From NCBI RefSeq assembly GCF_015999465.1, contig NZ_CP065534.1:868001-932000 (forward strand): 64,000 nt of DNA, written 5' to 3'. A program made the translations under genes and the position numbers. Below, in pieces: positions 8,641 to 17,724 of the stretch (the stretch's first letter is position 1; the number at the start of each line of letters is the position of its first letter). This DNA is from Lonsdalea populi (lineage in GTDB: Bacteria; Pseudomonadota; Gammaproteobacteria; Enterobacterales; Enterobacteriaceae). The notes beneath the pieces are model-generated. The model ran no database searches. It saw nothing but the letters and a program-made list of their open reading frames with translations, and had not been told where the DNA came from.

Positions 8641-11444
8641 TGGCCTTTTCTCTTTTCCGCCGCAGGGTCGACCCCCAGGAACCGCATCGTTACGGTGACG
8701 GCCCATTCTCAGTTCATGGTCATGAACCGTTGACGCGTGATGGACGCCTGACCCGCAGTGATGAGGCGAAGCTCTACAACACTGCGCCTTCTATCATCGA
8801 TCACATCCCGTGGGGAGAATATCTTCCTGAGCATCAGTGCATCTTGCTCGATGACGGGGTGTCTGTCGGGGCCGTCTACGAAATTATTCCTGTGGGGACT
8901 GAGGGCCGTCCGGATTCCCGTTTGGAAGAAATCCGAGATGTGGTGGAAAACGCCTTGCAAGACAGCCTGCCGGAATTGGACTCACATCAGTGGGTGGTGC
9001 AGTTTTACTGTCAGGATGAGTCAGACCTGTCTGTTTATATGGACAAGGTTAGGGGTTATGTGAAGCCTAGAGCGCAGGGAACAGCCTTTACAGAAGCCTG
9101 GTTGAATGAACAGGCACGTCATCTACAAAATGTGGCCACCGAAAAGGGACTCTTCGTTGATGATGCCGTAACAGGAGCACCGTGGCGGGGTCAGATCCGC
9201 CGTACGCGAATGGTCATTTATCGCTGGGTTGAATCGCCATATCGCGATCCGATGCCTCCCGAAGTCCAACTGAAACAAGTGTGCGGTCGTCTAACGGCTG
9301 CGATGAGTGGTGCGGGTATTCAGTGCCAGCGTCAAAACGGTGAGCAGATCCACAGCTGGCTTTTGCGGTGGTTCAATCCTGAACCTAAGTGGGTTGATAA
9401 ATCCACGCTTTATCGCTGTGCTAAACACACTGACGGTGCTTCTGGTGAACTGCCATTACTGAATGATTTTAGTGAAAGCCTGTGGTTTACCCGTCCCCGC
9501 AGCGATAGGGATAAGGGCGTGTGGTGGTTTGATGATGTGGCGCACAAGGCGGTGCCGGTTGCCCGCCTGCGCAACGCCCCTTCGACAGGGCATCTGACAG
9601 GAGAAGTGCGCCGCGGAGATAGCATCAATGCCATCATGGATCTCCTCCCTCAGGGGACAGTACTCACCATGACGCTGGTTATTCATCCTCAGGACAAACT
9701 AGAGGAAAATTTCTCCCGCCTGAGCCGTGACTCTATGGGAGAAAATGTGGACTCCCTACGTGCGCGTGAAGACGCTGCCACGGCTCGCTCCTACCTAGGT
9801 AACAAACACAAACTCTACCGTGCGGCGATAACTCTGCTTATTAAAGCCCAAGACCTCCCATCACTGGATAAGCGCTATCTCGAACTCAGCAGCAGATTGC
9901 TCAACTGTGGACTGGAGCCAGTAAACCCTGAATATGATATTGGTCCGCTCAGCACTTATATGCGGGCGTTACCTATGTGTTTTAACCCGACTCAGGATCG
10001 GCAAAACTGGTACACCCGCCTGATGTTTGTGCAGCATTTCGCCTGCTTGGCGCCCGTCTATGGACGGGATACCGGCACCGGCAACCCGGGATTCACCTTT
10101 TTTAATCGCGGCGGGGGGCCGCTTTCGGTGGATCCGCTGAACAGGAACGATCGTACTCAAAATGCGCATCTTATGCTTTTTGGACCCACTGGTGCGGGCA
10201 AGTCGGCTACGGCACTCGTCAAGTTGGCTCAGATGATGGCCATCTATCGCCCACGTATTTTTCTGATCGAGGCAGGCAATAGCTTTGGGCTGTTTGGTGA
10301 TTACTGTGCCTCACTCGGCCTCAGCGTTCATAGAGTGAGTATCAAGCCTGGTAAAGTGATTTCACTTGCCCCATTTGGGGATTCGCATCTGCTGATGCAG
10401 GTAAAACCAGATGAATTGGTTATCAGTGAGGATGCGATCCCAGATATTGATGGTGAAGATGAAGATGAGGATGAGGGTGAGCGTGACATCCTCGGTGAGA
10501 TGGAAATCGCCGCCCGCCTGATGATCACCGGTGGAGAGGCTGCAGAAGAGTCACGGTTGACCCGGGCAGACCGCGGCATGATCCGTGAAGCCATAATGAT
10601 TGCAGCCAAAACAGCATACGAGGCCAGTCGGCAGATGTTACCTGAAGACCTCATGTTCGCGCTGCAGAATATCGCACGTGATAGCAGTTTGGGTGAAGAT
10701 GGTCGGGAAAAACGCACTGCCGCACGCCGGGCCCGTGCGGAAGAAATGTCTGAGGCGTTACGCATGTTCACGGAGGGCTTCGAGGGAGAGCTTTTCAACC
10801 GTCCTGGAACGCCTTGGCCAGAAGCCGATGTCACGATCGTTGATCTAGGGACATTGGCTCGTGAGGGCTATGAGGCACAAATGGCAGTCGCAGTGATTTC
10901 CCTACTTAACGCTATTAATAATATTGCTGAGCGCGATCAGTACAGCGACAGGGACATCATCGTGCCCATTGATGAAGGTCATATAGTGACTACCAACCCA
11001 CTCCTAGGTCCTTACGCGACTAAAATTGCCAAAATGTGGCGTAAGTTGGGCACGTGGCTTTGGATTTTTACGCAGAACCTGGAGGATTTTCCTGACACCG
11101 CAAAAAAGATGCTGAACATGGCGGAATGGTGGATTTGTTTGGTGATGCCTCCACAGGAAGTAGAGCAGATTGCCCGTTTTAAAACGTTGACTGATGAGCA
11201 GCGAGTGATGTTGCTTTCCGCCACGAAGGTGCCTCGAAAATACACGGAAGGTGTCATTCTCTCAGAGAAAGTCCAGGCGCTCTTCCGTGCAGTGCCACCT
11301 AGCCTCTATCTGGCATTGGGTATGACTGAAAAACCAGAAAAAGCTGAGAGACGGCAATTAATGAATGAATACCATTGCAGTGAACTTGAGGCTGCGTTTC
11401 ATGTTGCGCGCCGGCTTGATGAACATCGCGGACTGAGTACCTGA
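8640..11444 (+). CDS. Conjugative transfer ATPase, VirB4/TraC-like (TIGR03744)
   Basis: This 934-residue cytoplasmic ATPase powers assembly of the transfer channel and pilus. The Walker A motif GPTGAGKS is at about residues 515-522, and a Walker B-like IIVPIDEGH segment at about 773-780. An unusually acidic insert (DGEDEDEDEGERD, about residues 603-615) lies after Walker A. Length and motif spacing match the ICE VirB4 family. It begins on the stop of the lipoprotein gene (TGATG). The frame is intact, so at least this engine of transfer looks functional. Confidence 0.92.
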   Translation: MAFSLFRRRVDPQEPHRYGDGPFSVHGHEPLTRDGRLTRSDEAKLYNTAPSIIDHIPWGEYLPEHQCILLDDGVSVGAVYEIIPVGTEGRPDSRLEEIRDVVENALQDSLPELDSHQWVVQFYCQDESDLSVYMDKVRGYVKPRAQGTAFTEAWLNEQARHLQNVATEKGLFVDDAVTGAPWRGQIRRTRMVIYRWVESPYRDPMPPEVQLKQVCGRLTAAMSGAGIQCQRQNGEQIHSWLLRWFNPEPKWVDKSTLYRCAKHTDGASGELPLLNDFSESLWFTRPRSDRDKGVWWFDDVAHKAVPVARLRNAPSTGHLTGEVRRGDSINAIMDLLPQGTVLTMTLVIHPQDKLEENFSRLSRDSMGENVDSLRAREDAATARSYLGNKHKLYRAAITLLIKAQDLPSLDKRYLELSSRLLNCGLEPVNPEYDIGPLSTYMRALPMCFNPTQDRQNWYTRLMFVQHFACLAPVYGRDTGTGNPGFTFFNRGGGPLSVDPLNRNDRTQNAHLMLFGPTGAGKSATALVKLAQMMAIYRPRIFLIEAGNSFGLFGDYCASLGLSVHRVSIKPGKVISLAPFGDSHLLMQVKPDELVISEDAIPDIDGEDEDEDEGERDILGEMEIAARLMITGGEAAEESRLTRADRGMIREAIMIAAKTAYEASRQMLPEDLMFALQNIARDSSLGEDGREKRTAARRARAEEMSEALRMFTEGFEGELFNRPGTPWPEADVTIVDLGTLAREGYEAQMAVAVISLLNAINNIAERDQYSDRDIIVPIDEGHIVTTNPLLGPYATKIAKMWRKLGTWLWIFTQNLEDFPDTAKKMLNMAEWWICLVMPPQEVEQIARFKTLTDEQRVMLLSATKVPRKYTEGVILSEKVQALFRAVPPSLYLALGMTEKPEKAERRQLMNEYHCSELEAAFHVARRLDEHRGLST

Positions 11445-11455
11445 CAAGGGGATCT

Positions 11456-11860
11456 ATGAAAAAACTAACTATGGCGCCGCCAGTGGTTGTACAGGAAAAA
11501 GCGCTGATCGCTTCTGTCATTTTTACTGTGCCGCCGCAGGGATCGGCATCCATTGGGCAATCTGACAGCTTGTCACTGGATACCCTGAGAAGAGAAATTT
11601 TGAAACGCCTCGAGCGACCGTTGCTACTGTCTGTCTATCCCCATCGTGTTGGACGCCGCAGTTGTATAGCGGTACATCTCATCGATGCCAATGAAAAGAC
11701 GTTGGATATTCTCATCACTGTGACGGGAAATACCTTATGGCCGAATGAGGCTGAATTTGGAGCTAGCCTGCGCTGGAATATCTGTGTACCGGATGCTACA
11801 GACATGTTGTGGGTGCTGAAAGAAATTGACAGGCTAACAAGCGGGCAGGGGAGGTGTTAA
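11456..11860 (+). CDS. Hypothetical protein at the end of the first transfer operon
   Basis: This 134-residue protein follows the ATPase by 11 bases with an AAGGGG site. I recognise no family. It has no signal peptide or membrane helix; a mid-section (LDTLRREILKRLERPLLLSVYPHRVGRRSCIAVHLID) alternates helix-like and strand-like stretches. It is probably the last gene of the operon, since a long hairpin follows at 11874. Confidence 0.65.
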   Translation: MKKLTMAPPVVVQEKALIASVIFTVPPQGSASIGQSDSLSLDTLRREILKRLERPLLLSVYPHRVGRRSCIAVHLIDANEKTLDILITVTGNTLWPNEAEFGASLRWNICVPDATDMLWVLKEIDRLTSGQGRC

Positions 11861-11873
11861 AACGGGACCTGCG

Positions 11874-11944
11874 TGTTTGTCAGGCAGCGGGTTTGGCTGT
11901 CTGACAAACAGGGAGGCTGCGGGTGCGGGCGGCAAAGAGCCCGC
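11874..11944 (+). terminator. Two hairpins ending the first transfer operon
   Basis: TGTTTGTCAG (11874-11883) pairs perfectly with CTGACAAACA (11901-11910), extended inward by about five more pairs. A second stem, GCGGGC (11925-11930) with GCCCGC (11939-11944), is followed seven bases later by CTTTTTC. The first is strong but lacks a T-run; the pair may act together as a terminator or RNA end protector. Confidence 0.45.
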
Positions 11945-12045
11945 GTTAAATCACTTTTTCTTCATGCTTGCCATTACAGTTTTTTATTTAACCTCCAAAT
12001 GCATTCTCAGAAAATGACCTTTAGTCTATATAAAGGAGTCTTCTG

Positions 12046-12138
12046 ATGCGTTATCCCTTTGAACTTGAACCACAGATTATGCATTACATCATCGATCGAT
12101 TTAAAATGTGTCGATATACAAATGCTGGCGCGGCCTAG
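12046..12138 (+). pseudogene. 5' remnant of an interrupted gene (ATPase-like start?)
   Basis: An ATG at 12046 with a good AAAGGAG site opens a frame that stops after 30 codons. Its beginning, MRYPFELEPQIMHYII, resembles the start of GHKL/Hsp90-type ATP-binding proteins found in ICEs (usually followed by QAGxxxKAxxELxMNSxDAG), but the similarity ends there. I read it as the front end of a gene lost to a later deletion or insertion. The comparison is from memory. Confidence 0.35.
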
Positions 12139-12164
12139 AACCAGACTGGGCTTATCTATGATTA

Positions 12165-12500
12165 CTAGCGTTCAAATCTTGCCCGTCTATTGTCATAAAA
12201 ACTTTTTTCTTCTAGGCAAGTTTCACACTGCAGGCTTTGAGTGTCATCGCTAAGTCTATAAGCATCTAACAAAGCTTCTTCAGTTAGTTCTCTATTGCAG
12301 CCATTGTGGGTACCACCAGGGTCAACAAAGCCAGCGCAGTGTTGTGTTAAAAACGGTTTTAAAACCTGCTGTTGGCGGGTAGATAGTGAGTTAAAACCGT
12401 TATCAATAGCAAGCTGTGCAATTCCACTAACCATCTGTTTTTCATGGTAAAAAATGTCTTTTTCTAGCTGAATACGTAAAATATCTTCTGTTATTGGCAT
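12165..12500 (-). CDS. Hypothetical protein with four conserved-looking cysteines
   Basis: This 111-residue protein starts at the ATG ending at 12500, preceded by a GGAG site; the upstream in-frame extension is hydrophobic and has no site. The C-terminal half carries C-x10-GxHNGC followed by LQCETCLEEKSFYDNRR, which could form a small zinc-binding fold. It is opposite in strand to the transfer genes and lies in a disrupted interval, so it is probably cargo rather than transfer machinery. Function unknown. Confidence 0.6.
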   Translation of the reverse strand: MPITEDILRIQLEKDIFYHEKQMVSGIAQLAIDNGFNSLSTRQQQVLKPFLTQHCAGFVDPGGTHNGCNRELTEEALLDAYRLSDDTQSLQCETCLEEKSFYDNRRARFER

Positions 12501-12667
12501 CGCGAACTCCAGAATGAATGAGAAAAAAATATAAAACACCACGACTCAGAAAGTTATTTCTGAGACAGTAATTCCCGAATTGAAACTATAATTTGTTCCA
12601 ATTATCTTTGACTAACCCAAAGGCTCGTTTTTCGGTAAAGCACTAATTTTAAAGGAAATGATAAGTG

Positions 12668-12898
12668 TTAACGGACCATGTGCTGAATATGCTGCATCGG
12701 TTTGTAATCATTTAAAGCTATATCGGGTTGTTTATAATTATAAAACCATTGCAACCCGGTGGCATAGTTTTGTAATTCATCCGGTGATGTAAGTAGGTGC
12801 TGTCCCAGCCAGTCATAATGCACTGGGCAGTGGCTGTTTTTGTCCGTGAGCTGGCTCATTTTGTCGACCAGACTGTTAATCAGAAAAATTATCAGCAT
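12668..12898 (-). pseudogene. C-terminal remnant of an IS3-family transposase (orfB)
   Basis: The last 45 residues of this frame (YDWLGQHLLTSPDELQNY followed by ATGLQWFYNYKQPDIAL and a final KPMQHI) follow the C-terminal pattern of IS3-family OrfB transposases (YDWLxxHLF.S..E.Q.YAT.W.W.YN..RP..ALGG.TP). The catalytic DDE core is absent and no complete terminal repeats are visible, so it is a dead fragment. It marks a past insertion between two blocks of transfer genes. Confidence 0.6.
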
Positions 12899-12941
12899 TG
12901 GACTCAGAGTTAATTACTGACCTGCTGTGTCATTGAACGCA

Positions 12942-12966
12942 CCCTGAGCGGGTTACTCACTCAGGG
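12942..12966 (+). promoter_or_regulatory. Hairpin covering the ribosome binding site of the TIGR03757 gene
   Basis: CCCTGAG (12942-12948) is a perfect reverse complement of CTCAGGG (12960-12966). The right arm includes the AGGGAG Shine-Dalgarno of the ATG at 12977. This is the head of the second transfer operon and mirrors the leader at 3552-3582. Confidence 0.45.
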
Positions 12967-12976
12967 AGTGTTCCTC

Positions 12977-13384
12977 ATGAAAGTACCCGTCTGCTGCCTT
13001 GCAGCATTATTGCTTACCTCTGGTGCATACGCCGATACAGTCATTTATACCGATAGCAAACACCCTATTACGCGGGATCCCGGACCGGGCGTGTCTGTCA
13101 TTTTGCTCGATGCGCCCGAACAGTTGCAGGCACAGCAGTTCGGATCATTGTCAGCAGACCCGTTTCAGGCCGAGCAACAGGCGCGTGAGGTCATACGCTC
13201 GTCCGCTTTCGAACAGAACCAGCAGAATCTTACAGAAGCCTATTCCCGTCTTACACATGCCTGGTCTCTGGGACTGGATAAGTATCCTGCCGTCGTGTTT
13301 GACGATAAATGGGTGGTGTACGGCACCACTGACATCGGCGTGGCCACGCAGCAACTGAACGCATGGAAGGAGACAGCTCAGTGA
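12977..13384 (+). CDS. TIGR03757-family ICE protein
   Basis: This 135-residue exported protein begins at ATG 12977 (AGGGAG upstream; a GTG at 12968 sits on top of that site and is less likely). A signal peptide ends near AYA (about residue 18-20). The C-terminal half, with KYPAVVFDDKWVVYGTTDI, is a thioredoxin-fold-like segment typical of this family, which is linked to TrbC/TraW-like proteins. It overlaps the next gene in a GTGA junction. Confidence 0.87.
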   Translation: MKVPVCCLAALLLTSGAYADTVIYTDSKHPITRDPGPGVSVILLDAPEQLQAQQFGSLSADPFQAEQQAREVIRSSAFEQNQQNLTEAYSRLTHAWSLGLDKYPAVVFDDKWVVYGTTDIGVATQQLNAWKETAQ

Positions 13385-14340
13385 AACGGACTCATTTTCG
13401 GCCGCGCCGTCTAGTACTCGCCACGTTGTTGGCTTGCACGGGTTCAATGGCCAGCGTCAACACCGCAAGCTTATTGTCTAGCGCAACCACAACTGATTGT
13501 ATTAGTTGGCGTATCAGCGGTATTTGCTACTGGTTGTTTTGTACACCGTTCGGATGCTCAGTGAAAACCTCCGTCAAGGTGACGCATTTTATCCCTGAAA
13601 CTGTTGTGTCGGCTTACCAAAATCCCGGGGAGAACTCTTGGACAGAAATGTCAGCCGTCAGCGAATTGGCAGCTGGTACTGAGAGCGCAATGCTGGGGAT
13701 GGCCACCGGCGGAGGCCGTCAGGAGATGAAAGTTCCCGGTAAACGTAAGCAGAACCTGCATTTTTACTACAGCGACGCCTATGGCCACCCTGCGACAAAA
13801 CTTATAGGTGGCATGGTTTCCGGATACTCCTGTGACAGCGCGGCTACGCCGTTCATGCCGTATTTTTCCAGTAGCCTCGATGCGCTGGCCTGGCGCACCG
13901 GCGTGCCTGAATCTTTCTACCCAGAAGCGCTTATCCCGGGACAGCGTGAAATCGGGAGTACGGCTGTTGGCAACATGTGGGGCAATGTCTACCCCCGAAG
14001 CGGGTTTGTGACTCAGACGGACAGCTATAAGTCTGCAGCGGTCGTGGTGCAGCGCGTGGCAGACATCATCACCCGCCAAGGGCAATTACACGTATACAGT
14101 CCGCTTACCGGTCAGCAATCACCTGGATATTGGCCGCCAGACTCCGTACAGGAAAATACCGGAACAAAAAATCATAAGTGGCAGCGCCTTTCCCCACAGA
14201 TGTCGCAGAGCTGCGCTGTCTTTCCAGATACTGGAGGACAGATTGCTGAAGACGGCAATTATGCCTGGGCACTCTGGCAACCTTACAGCTGTTGTAAACG
14301 CCGCGGGCAGACCTTTCTTTACAGTACCGACTTTTCCTAA
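13381..14340 (+). CDS. TIGR03756-family ICE protein (TraU-like)
   Basis: This 319-residue exported protein starts at GTG 13381, overlapping the previous TGA; a GGAG site is 8 bases upstream. It has a basic N-terminus and signal peptide, then several cysteines (CISWRISGICYWLFCTPFGC) characteristic of the TraU-like family, and a terminal SCCKRRGQTFLYSTDFS. TraU-type proteins are periplasmic and needed for DNA transfer in F-like systems; the equivalence here is by family resemblance. Confidence 0.88.
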   Translation: MKRTHFRPRRLVLATLLACTGSMASVNTASLLSSATTTDCISWRISGICYWLFCTPFGCSVKTSVKVTHFIPETVVSAYQNPGENSWTEMSAVSELAAGTESAMLGMATGGGRQEMKVPGKRKQNLHFYYSDAYGHPATKLIGGMVSGYSCDSAATPFMPYFSSSLDALAWRTGVPESFYPEALIPGQREIGSTAVGNMWGNVYPRSGFVTQTDSYKSAAVVVQRVADIITRQGQLHVYSPLTGQQSPGYWPPDSVQENTGTKNHKWQRLSPQMSQSCAVFPDTGGQIAEDGNYAWALWQPYSCCKRRGQTFLYSTDFS

Positions 14341-14351
14341 GAGGGACATCT

Positions 14352-15773
14352 ATGAAACAGCAGCATAGAAAACAATTGCGCCGTGTGGCGGCGATTACGG
14401 CTCTTTCCGTTATTTCCGTTTCGGCAAGAGCGGTCGACACCTCGCTGTCTTCGTCCGGTGCATCTGTTAGTGGAGCCATTAATGATGGCCTGTTTTATTC
14501 GATCGGTGGCGGTTCGGTTATTTCGCCTCCGCCAAGCCGTAGCAATATGTCGCGGCTCGGATTAAACGGTGGATGGAGTAGTGATCTGATGTGCGGCAAC
14601 TTCGATCTGAAAACAACCGTGGGAAATCAGCTTAACGGCATCACAAGTGGGTTTAAAGATCTGATGGGGAATGTAATCCAAGGTGCCACTGGCGCAGTGA
14701 TGAGCATGCCAGCGATGGTTATTCAGCGCGCGAACCCGGGTCTGTATGAAATGCTCACAAATGGGGTGTTACAAGCTGGGATTAACTTTGATAAATCCCA
14801 GCTCAACTGTCAGAACATGTCGAAAAAACTGGCCGATTACACTCTCGGGAGCAAATGGCAGCAGGCAGCTGTATCTGAAGAGTACAAGGATATTGTGTCT
14901 ACGAGCGATGGCGATGCGGTCTCAAGCGATCAAAAACTTCAGAAAGCAACCGGGGAGGAGGGGGTGACCTGGGTAGGAGGACAGCGCAGAGGAGGGAAAG
15001 GCCAACAAGCTATCCAACCCACGCGTGATTTGGCGAAAGCAGGTTACAACATGATGAACAGCCTGCCGGTGACCAGCAACAGCAGTGTCGGTTCTGGAAA
15101 TTGTACTGGCACTATGTGTCAGCGGTGGCCATCTTCAGACGCGGCAGCAGCTGCTGTAGTGAAAGTACTCGGTGATCGTTCTATCCGAACCTGTCGTGAA
15201 ACAAGTGGATGCACCAGTGGGGGGGCTGACAATCAGCCGGGGAGTACTCTTGCTGGCACGGGGTTCTCTCCAGTACTTGAAGATGCAACCAAAGCGAATC
15301 TTGAACAGCTCAGTAAATTAATCGGCGGTGAACTTCAACCCACGAGCGATAACCTTGCTGCCCTCAAAACCGGTAGCCTGGTGGTCACGCGCGGTGTCAT
15401 CCAGTCTCTGCGTGACGATCCCGATAAGGGTGCATTAGTACAGCGCCTCGCTGGCGAGTTGGCGATGGCAGACACCGTAGAAACCGCACTCACTATGCGC
15501 CGTATGCTGACCACCGGTGCATCAGAGCCTAATGCCGCGGAGCAACTTGAGGCAATTGCTGAGGGTGACCGCCGTATTGATGCGCTGGACCGTGAATTGA
15601 ATGCTTTGCGTAATGAAATGGAACTTCGTAAGTCGATTAGTAATAACAGTCTGCTGACTACGTTGGCGCGTCAGGGTTCCCGTAATCAGGATAACCAATT
15701 ACAGCAGAAGACCGGTAACCAGGATCAAGGGTTTGGCCAGATGAATCAGTCCCAATCTTCAGGAGCCCAGTGA
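14352..15773 (+). CDS. TIGR03755-family ICE protein (TraH-like)
   Basis: This 473-residue protein has a signal peptide ending near ARA (about residue 25-27), and a region with GLNGGWSSDLMCGNFDLKTT and paired cysteines as seen in TraH-like proteins, which act in the periplasm in pilus assembly. The C-terminal third is helical, with a coiled-coil-like stretch around residues 395-435 and a Q/N-rich tail. It is separated by one base from the next gene. The frame is intact. Confidence 0.87.
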   Translation: MKQQHRKQLRRVAAITALSVISVSARAVDTSLSSSGASVSGAINDGLFYSIGGGSVISPPPSRSNMSRLGLNGGWSSDLMCGNFDLKTTVGNQLNGITSGFKDLMGNVIQGATGAVMSMPAMVIQRANPGLYEMLTNGVLQAGINFDKSQLNCQNMSKKLADYTLGSKWQQAAVSEEYKDIVSTSDGDAVSSDQKLQKATGEEGVTWVGGQRRGGKGQQAIQPTRDLAKAGYNMMNSLPVTSNSSVGSGNCTGTMCQRWPSSDAAAAAVVKVLGDRSIRTCRETSGCTSGGADNQPGSTLAGTGFSPVLEDATKANLEQLSKLIGGELQPTSDNLAALKTGSLVVTRGVIQSLRDDPDKGALVQRLAGELAMADTVETALTMRRMLTTGASEPNAAEQLEAIAEGDRRIDALDRELNALRNEMELRKSISNNSLLTTLARQGSRNQDNQLQQKTGNQDQGFGQMNQSQSSGAQ

Positions 15774-15774
15774 G

Positions 15775-16113
15775 ATGATGCTTTCTTTGATTCGCGGTCG
15801 TGCCGGCCGCATTGTAATAACGATCATCGCTTTACTATTGATCAGTGCCGGCATGTTCGCGCTGGCTTCCGTGATGATGGCTTATGACCCAGACGGACAT
15901 TTGGTGCGTCGTTGGCTGCATGACAGCCGCTGGGCGTTGTTTGCCTGGAGGCTGATGATGTACGCCGGCATCATGGCGGTCTGGTTGATAAAGGTTCGCC
16001 CCTTGCTGCTGAAGCGTTGGCCAGAGACCCGTTCTCGTCTGCCACGAACCGAGTTACTCGGGGGACTTTTTATTCTGGCAATAGAGTGTGTGGCCTGGAT
16101 AGGTACGGTGTAA
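15775..16113 (+). CDS. Inner-membrane protein between TraH-like and TraG-N genes
   Basis: This 112-residue protein has three hydrophobic segments (about 12-37, 58-76, 92-110) and a basic segment KRWPETRSRLPRTE. A second ATG at 15778 is equally possible. The gene is conserved in position in this ICE class, but I know no named family. It probably works at the inner membrane with its TraG-like neighbour. Confidence 0.7.
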   Translation: MMLSLIRGRAGRIVITIIALLLISAGMFALASVMMAYDPDGHLVRRWLHDSRWALFAWRLMMYAGIMAVWLIKVRPLLLKRWPETRSRLPRTELLGGLFILAIECVAWIGTV

Positions 16114-16123
16114 GGAGAAGAAA

Positions 16124-17671
16124 ATGACTGCGAATAGTTATCTGGAGTATTTTCTTGTCCTTTTCGGCTGGGTAATGAACAACGCCATGTGGAGCATTCT
16201 CGGCAGTACGGGATTGTTTGCTTTGCCGCTAATCTTTAAGGTTGTGGGCGTGTGGCTTAAAGTCCGGGAGGAGGGTGCTGATGAAGGGAATAAAGGACTG
16301 CTCGCGCTACCTCGAATTGAACACGCTGTTTACGTCTCATTTTTGGTCATGCTGTTCTGCTGTATCCCGTTGCTTCCGCTAGATATTAGTACGATGAAAT
16401 TCGACAGCTCACGGGCAAAACAGTGTGGTATCAGCGTACCGCTCCCACAGGCTTCAGGCTACGGCGGGCTGGTACATGACTTTGACGGTCGCACTGCGCA
16501 GGTGCCCATTTGGTGGTATCTGCTGCACATGATGTCGAAGGGGACTACGCAGGCGATGATTGCTTCCATTCCCTGCGGCACACAACTGCGCCAGATGCGC
16601 TTTGATGTGCAGAACACAAAGCTGCGTGATCCGGTGTTGTTGCAAGAGGTACAAGAATTCGCCAACCAGTGTTATTCCCGAGCGTACTTCCGACTGAAGA
16701 ACAGCAATAGCCAACTGACTGATGCGACTATTAACTCTGTAGGTTGGATCGGCAGCGACTATTTTCTGAATACATCCGGCTACTACGACTACTACACATC
16801 AATGACACCACGCAGCCAGTGGCCGTATGACAATACGCGCGATAGTGGGTACCCCGATACTGGCCAAGGTGGATACCCCACCTGTAAAATATGGTGGTCT
16901 GATAGTTCATCAGGGCTCCGTAAACGCGTGTTGGGGATGTTCAGTGAATACACCCGTAAGCAAGCACAATGGCAGTTTCCTGGTCAGCAATGGGAAGAAG
17001 CAGCTTTGCGGTGGTTAGTAAGTCCGAGAAATGCTGGCCTTTCCGGAGACGGGGAGACTTATGCTGTCAGTAACTCCGATAGTATTACTGGAGTGGTTGG
17101 TAATGCGACACGGCTGACCTCTACTATCGGACTTGGCCTTAAGCAGGCAGAGGCGCTACCAGGATTTGATGCGTTAAAGCAGGCACTGCCCATGATTCAG
17201 GCGTTGCTACAAATGATGATCATTACGGTTATACCCATACTGATGATGTTCAGCGCTTATGAACCTAAAACAGTAGTGACCATATCATTTGCGCTTTTTG
17301 CACTACAGTTCATCACCTTCTGGTGGGAATTAGCCGGTTGGCTTGATGACCGTCTTATTACCATCCTTTATGACAATATGGCGCAACAGGGACTTGCTAG
17401 CAGTTCTGTTCCATTCGCTAACTTTGTTAGTTCAACAACCGACGGTTGGATTATGAACCTGGTGCTGGGGATGATGTACGTAGTGTTTCCTGCATTCTGG
17501 GTGGGAATGCTGGGCTGGGCTGGAGCACGTATTGGTTCGATGGCGAGCCATTTGAGTGATGGCGCTAAAATGCCGATGGATGCTGGGGTAGAAGCAGGCC
17601 GATCAGCACAAGAAACGGTAGTTGGTGGAGCGAAGAGTGCTATGGGCGGAGTGAAAGGAGCGTTGAAGTAA
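16124..17671 (+). CDS. traG: TraG N-terminal domain protein (mating-pair stabilisation)
   Basis: This 515-residue protein belongs to the TraG_N family, polytopic inner-membrane proteins needed for pilus assembly and mating-pair stabilisation. Hydrophobic segments lie near residues 5-45, 65-85, 355-410 and 435-470, with a large periplasmic loop between. The C-terminus is rich in G, A and M (AGRSAQETVVGGAKSAMGG), typical of this ICE subfamily, which lacks the long C-terminal part of F TraG. An AAGGAG site precedes ATG 16124. It ends the second transfer operon. Confidence 0.87.
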   Translation: MTANSYLEYFLVLFGWVMNNAMWSILGSTGLFALPLIFKVVGVWLKVREEGADEGNKGLLALPRIEHAVYVSFLVMLFCCIPLLPLDISTMKFDSSRAKQCGISVPLPQASGYGGLVHDFDGRTAQVPIWWYLLHMMSKGTTQAMIASIPCGTQLRQMRFDVQNTKLRDPVLLQEVQEFANQCYSRAYFRLKNSNSQLTDATINSVGWIGSDYFLNTSGYYDYYTSMTPRSQWPYDNTRDSGYPDTGQGGYPTCKIWWSDSSSGLRKRVLGMFSEYTRKQAQWQFPGQQWEEAALRWLVSPRNAGLSGDGETYAVSNSDSITGVVGNATRLTSTIGLGLKQAEALPGFDALKQALPMIQALLQMMIITVIPILMMFSAYEPKTVVTISFALFALQFITFWWELAGWLDDRLITILYDNMAQQGLASSSVPFANFVSSTTDGWIMNLVLGMMYVVFPAFWVGMLGWAGARIGSMASHLSDGAKMPMDAGVEAGRSAQETVVGGAKSAMGGVKGALK

Positions 17672-17696
17672 ATTAAGTTTATTAGTTACACTCAAA

Positions 17697-17724
17697 AAGC
17701 GGTAGTAAGGGAGATCTACCGCTT
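17697..17724 (-). terminator. Hairpin between convergent genes
   Basis: AAGCGGTAG (17697-17705) is a perfect reverse complement of CTACCGCTT (17716-17724). On the minus strand the stem is followed by TTTT, so it can terminate the small minus-strand gene whose stop codon lies in the stem; it can also stop read-through from traG. Confidence 0.6.

Noticed and set aside
10328..10834. 168-codon minus-strand frame in the VirB4 gene
   Set aside because: A shadow of the acidic and charged coding sequence: rich in serine and arginine, no start signal, inside an intact large gene.
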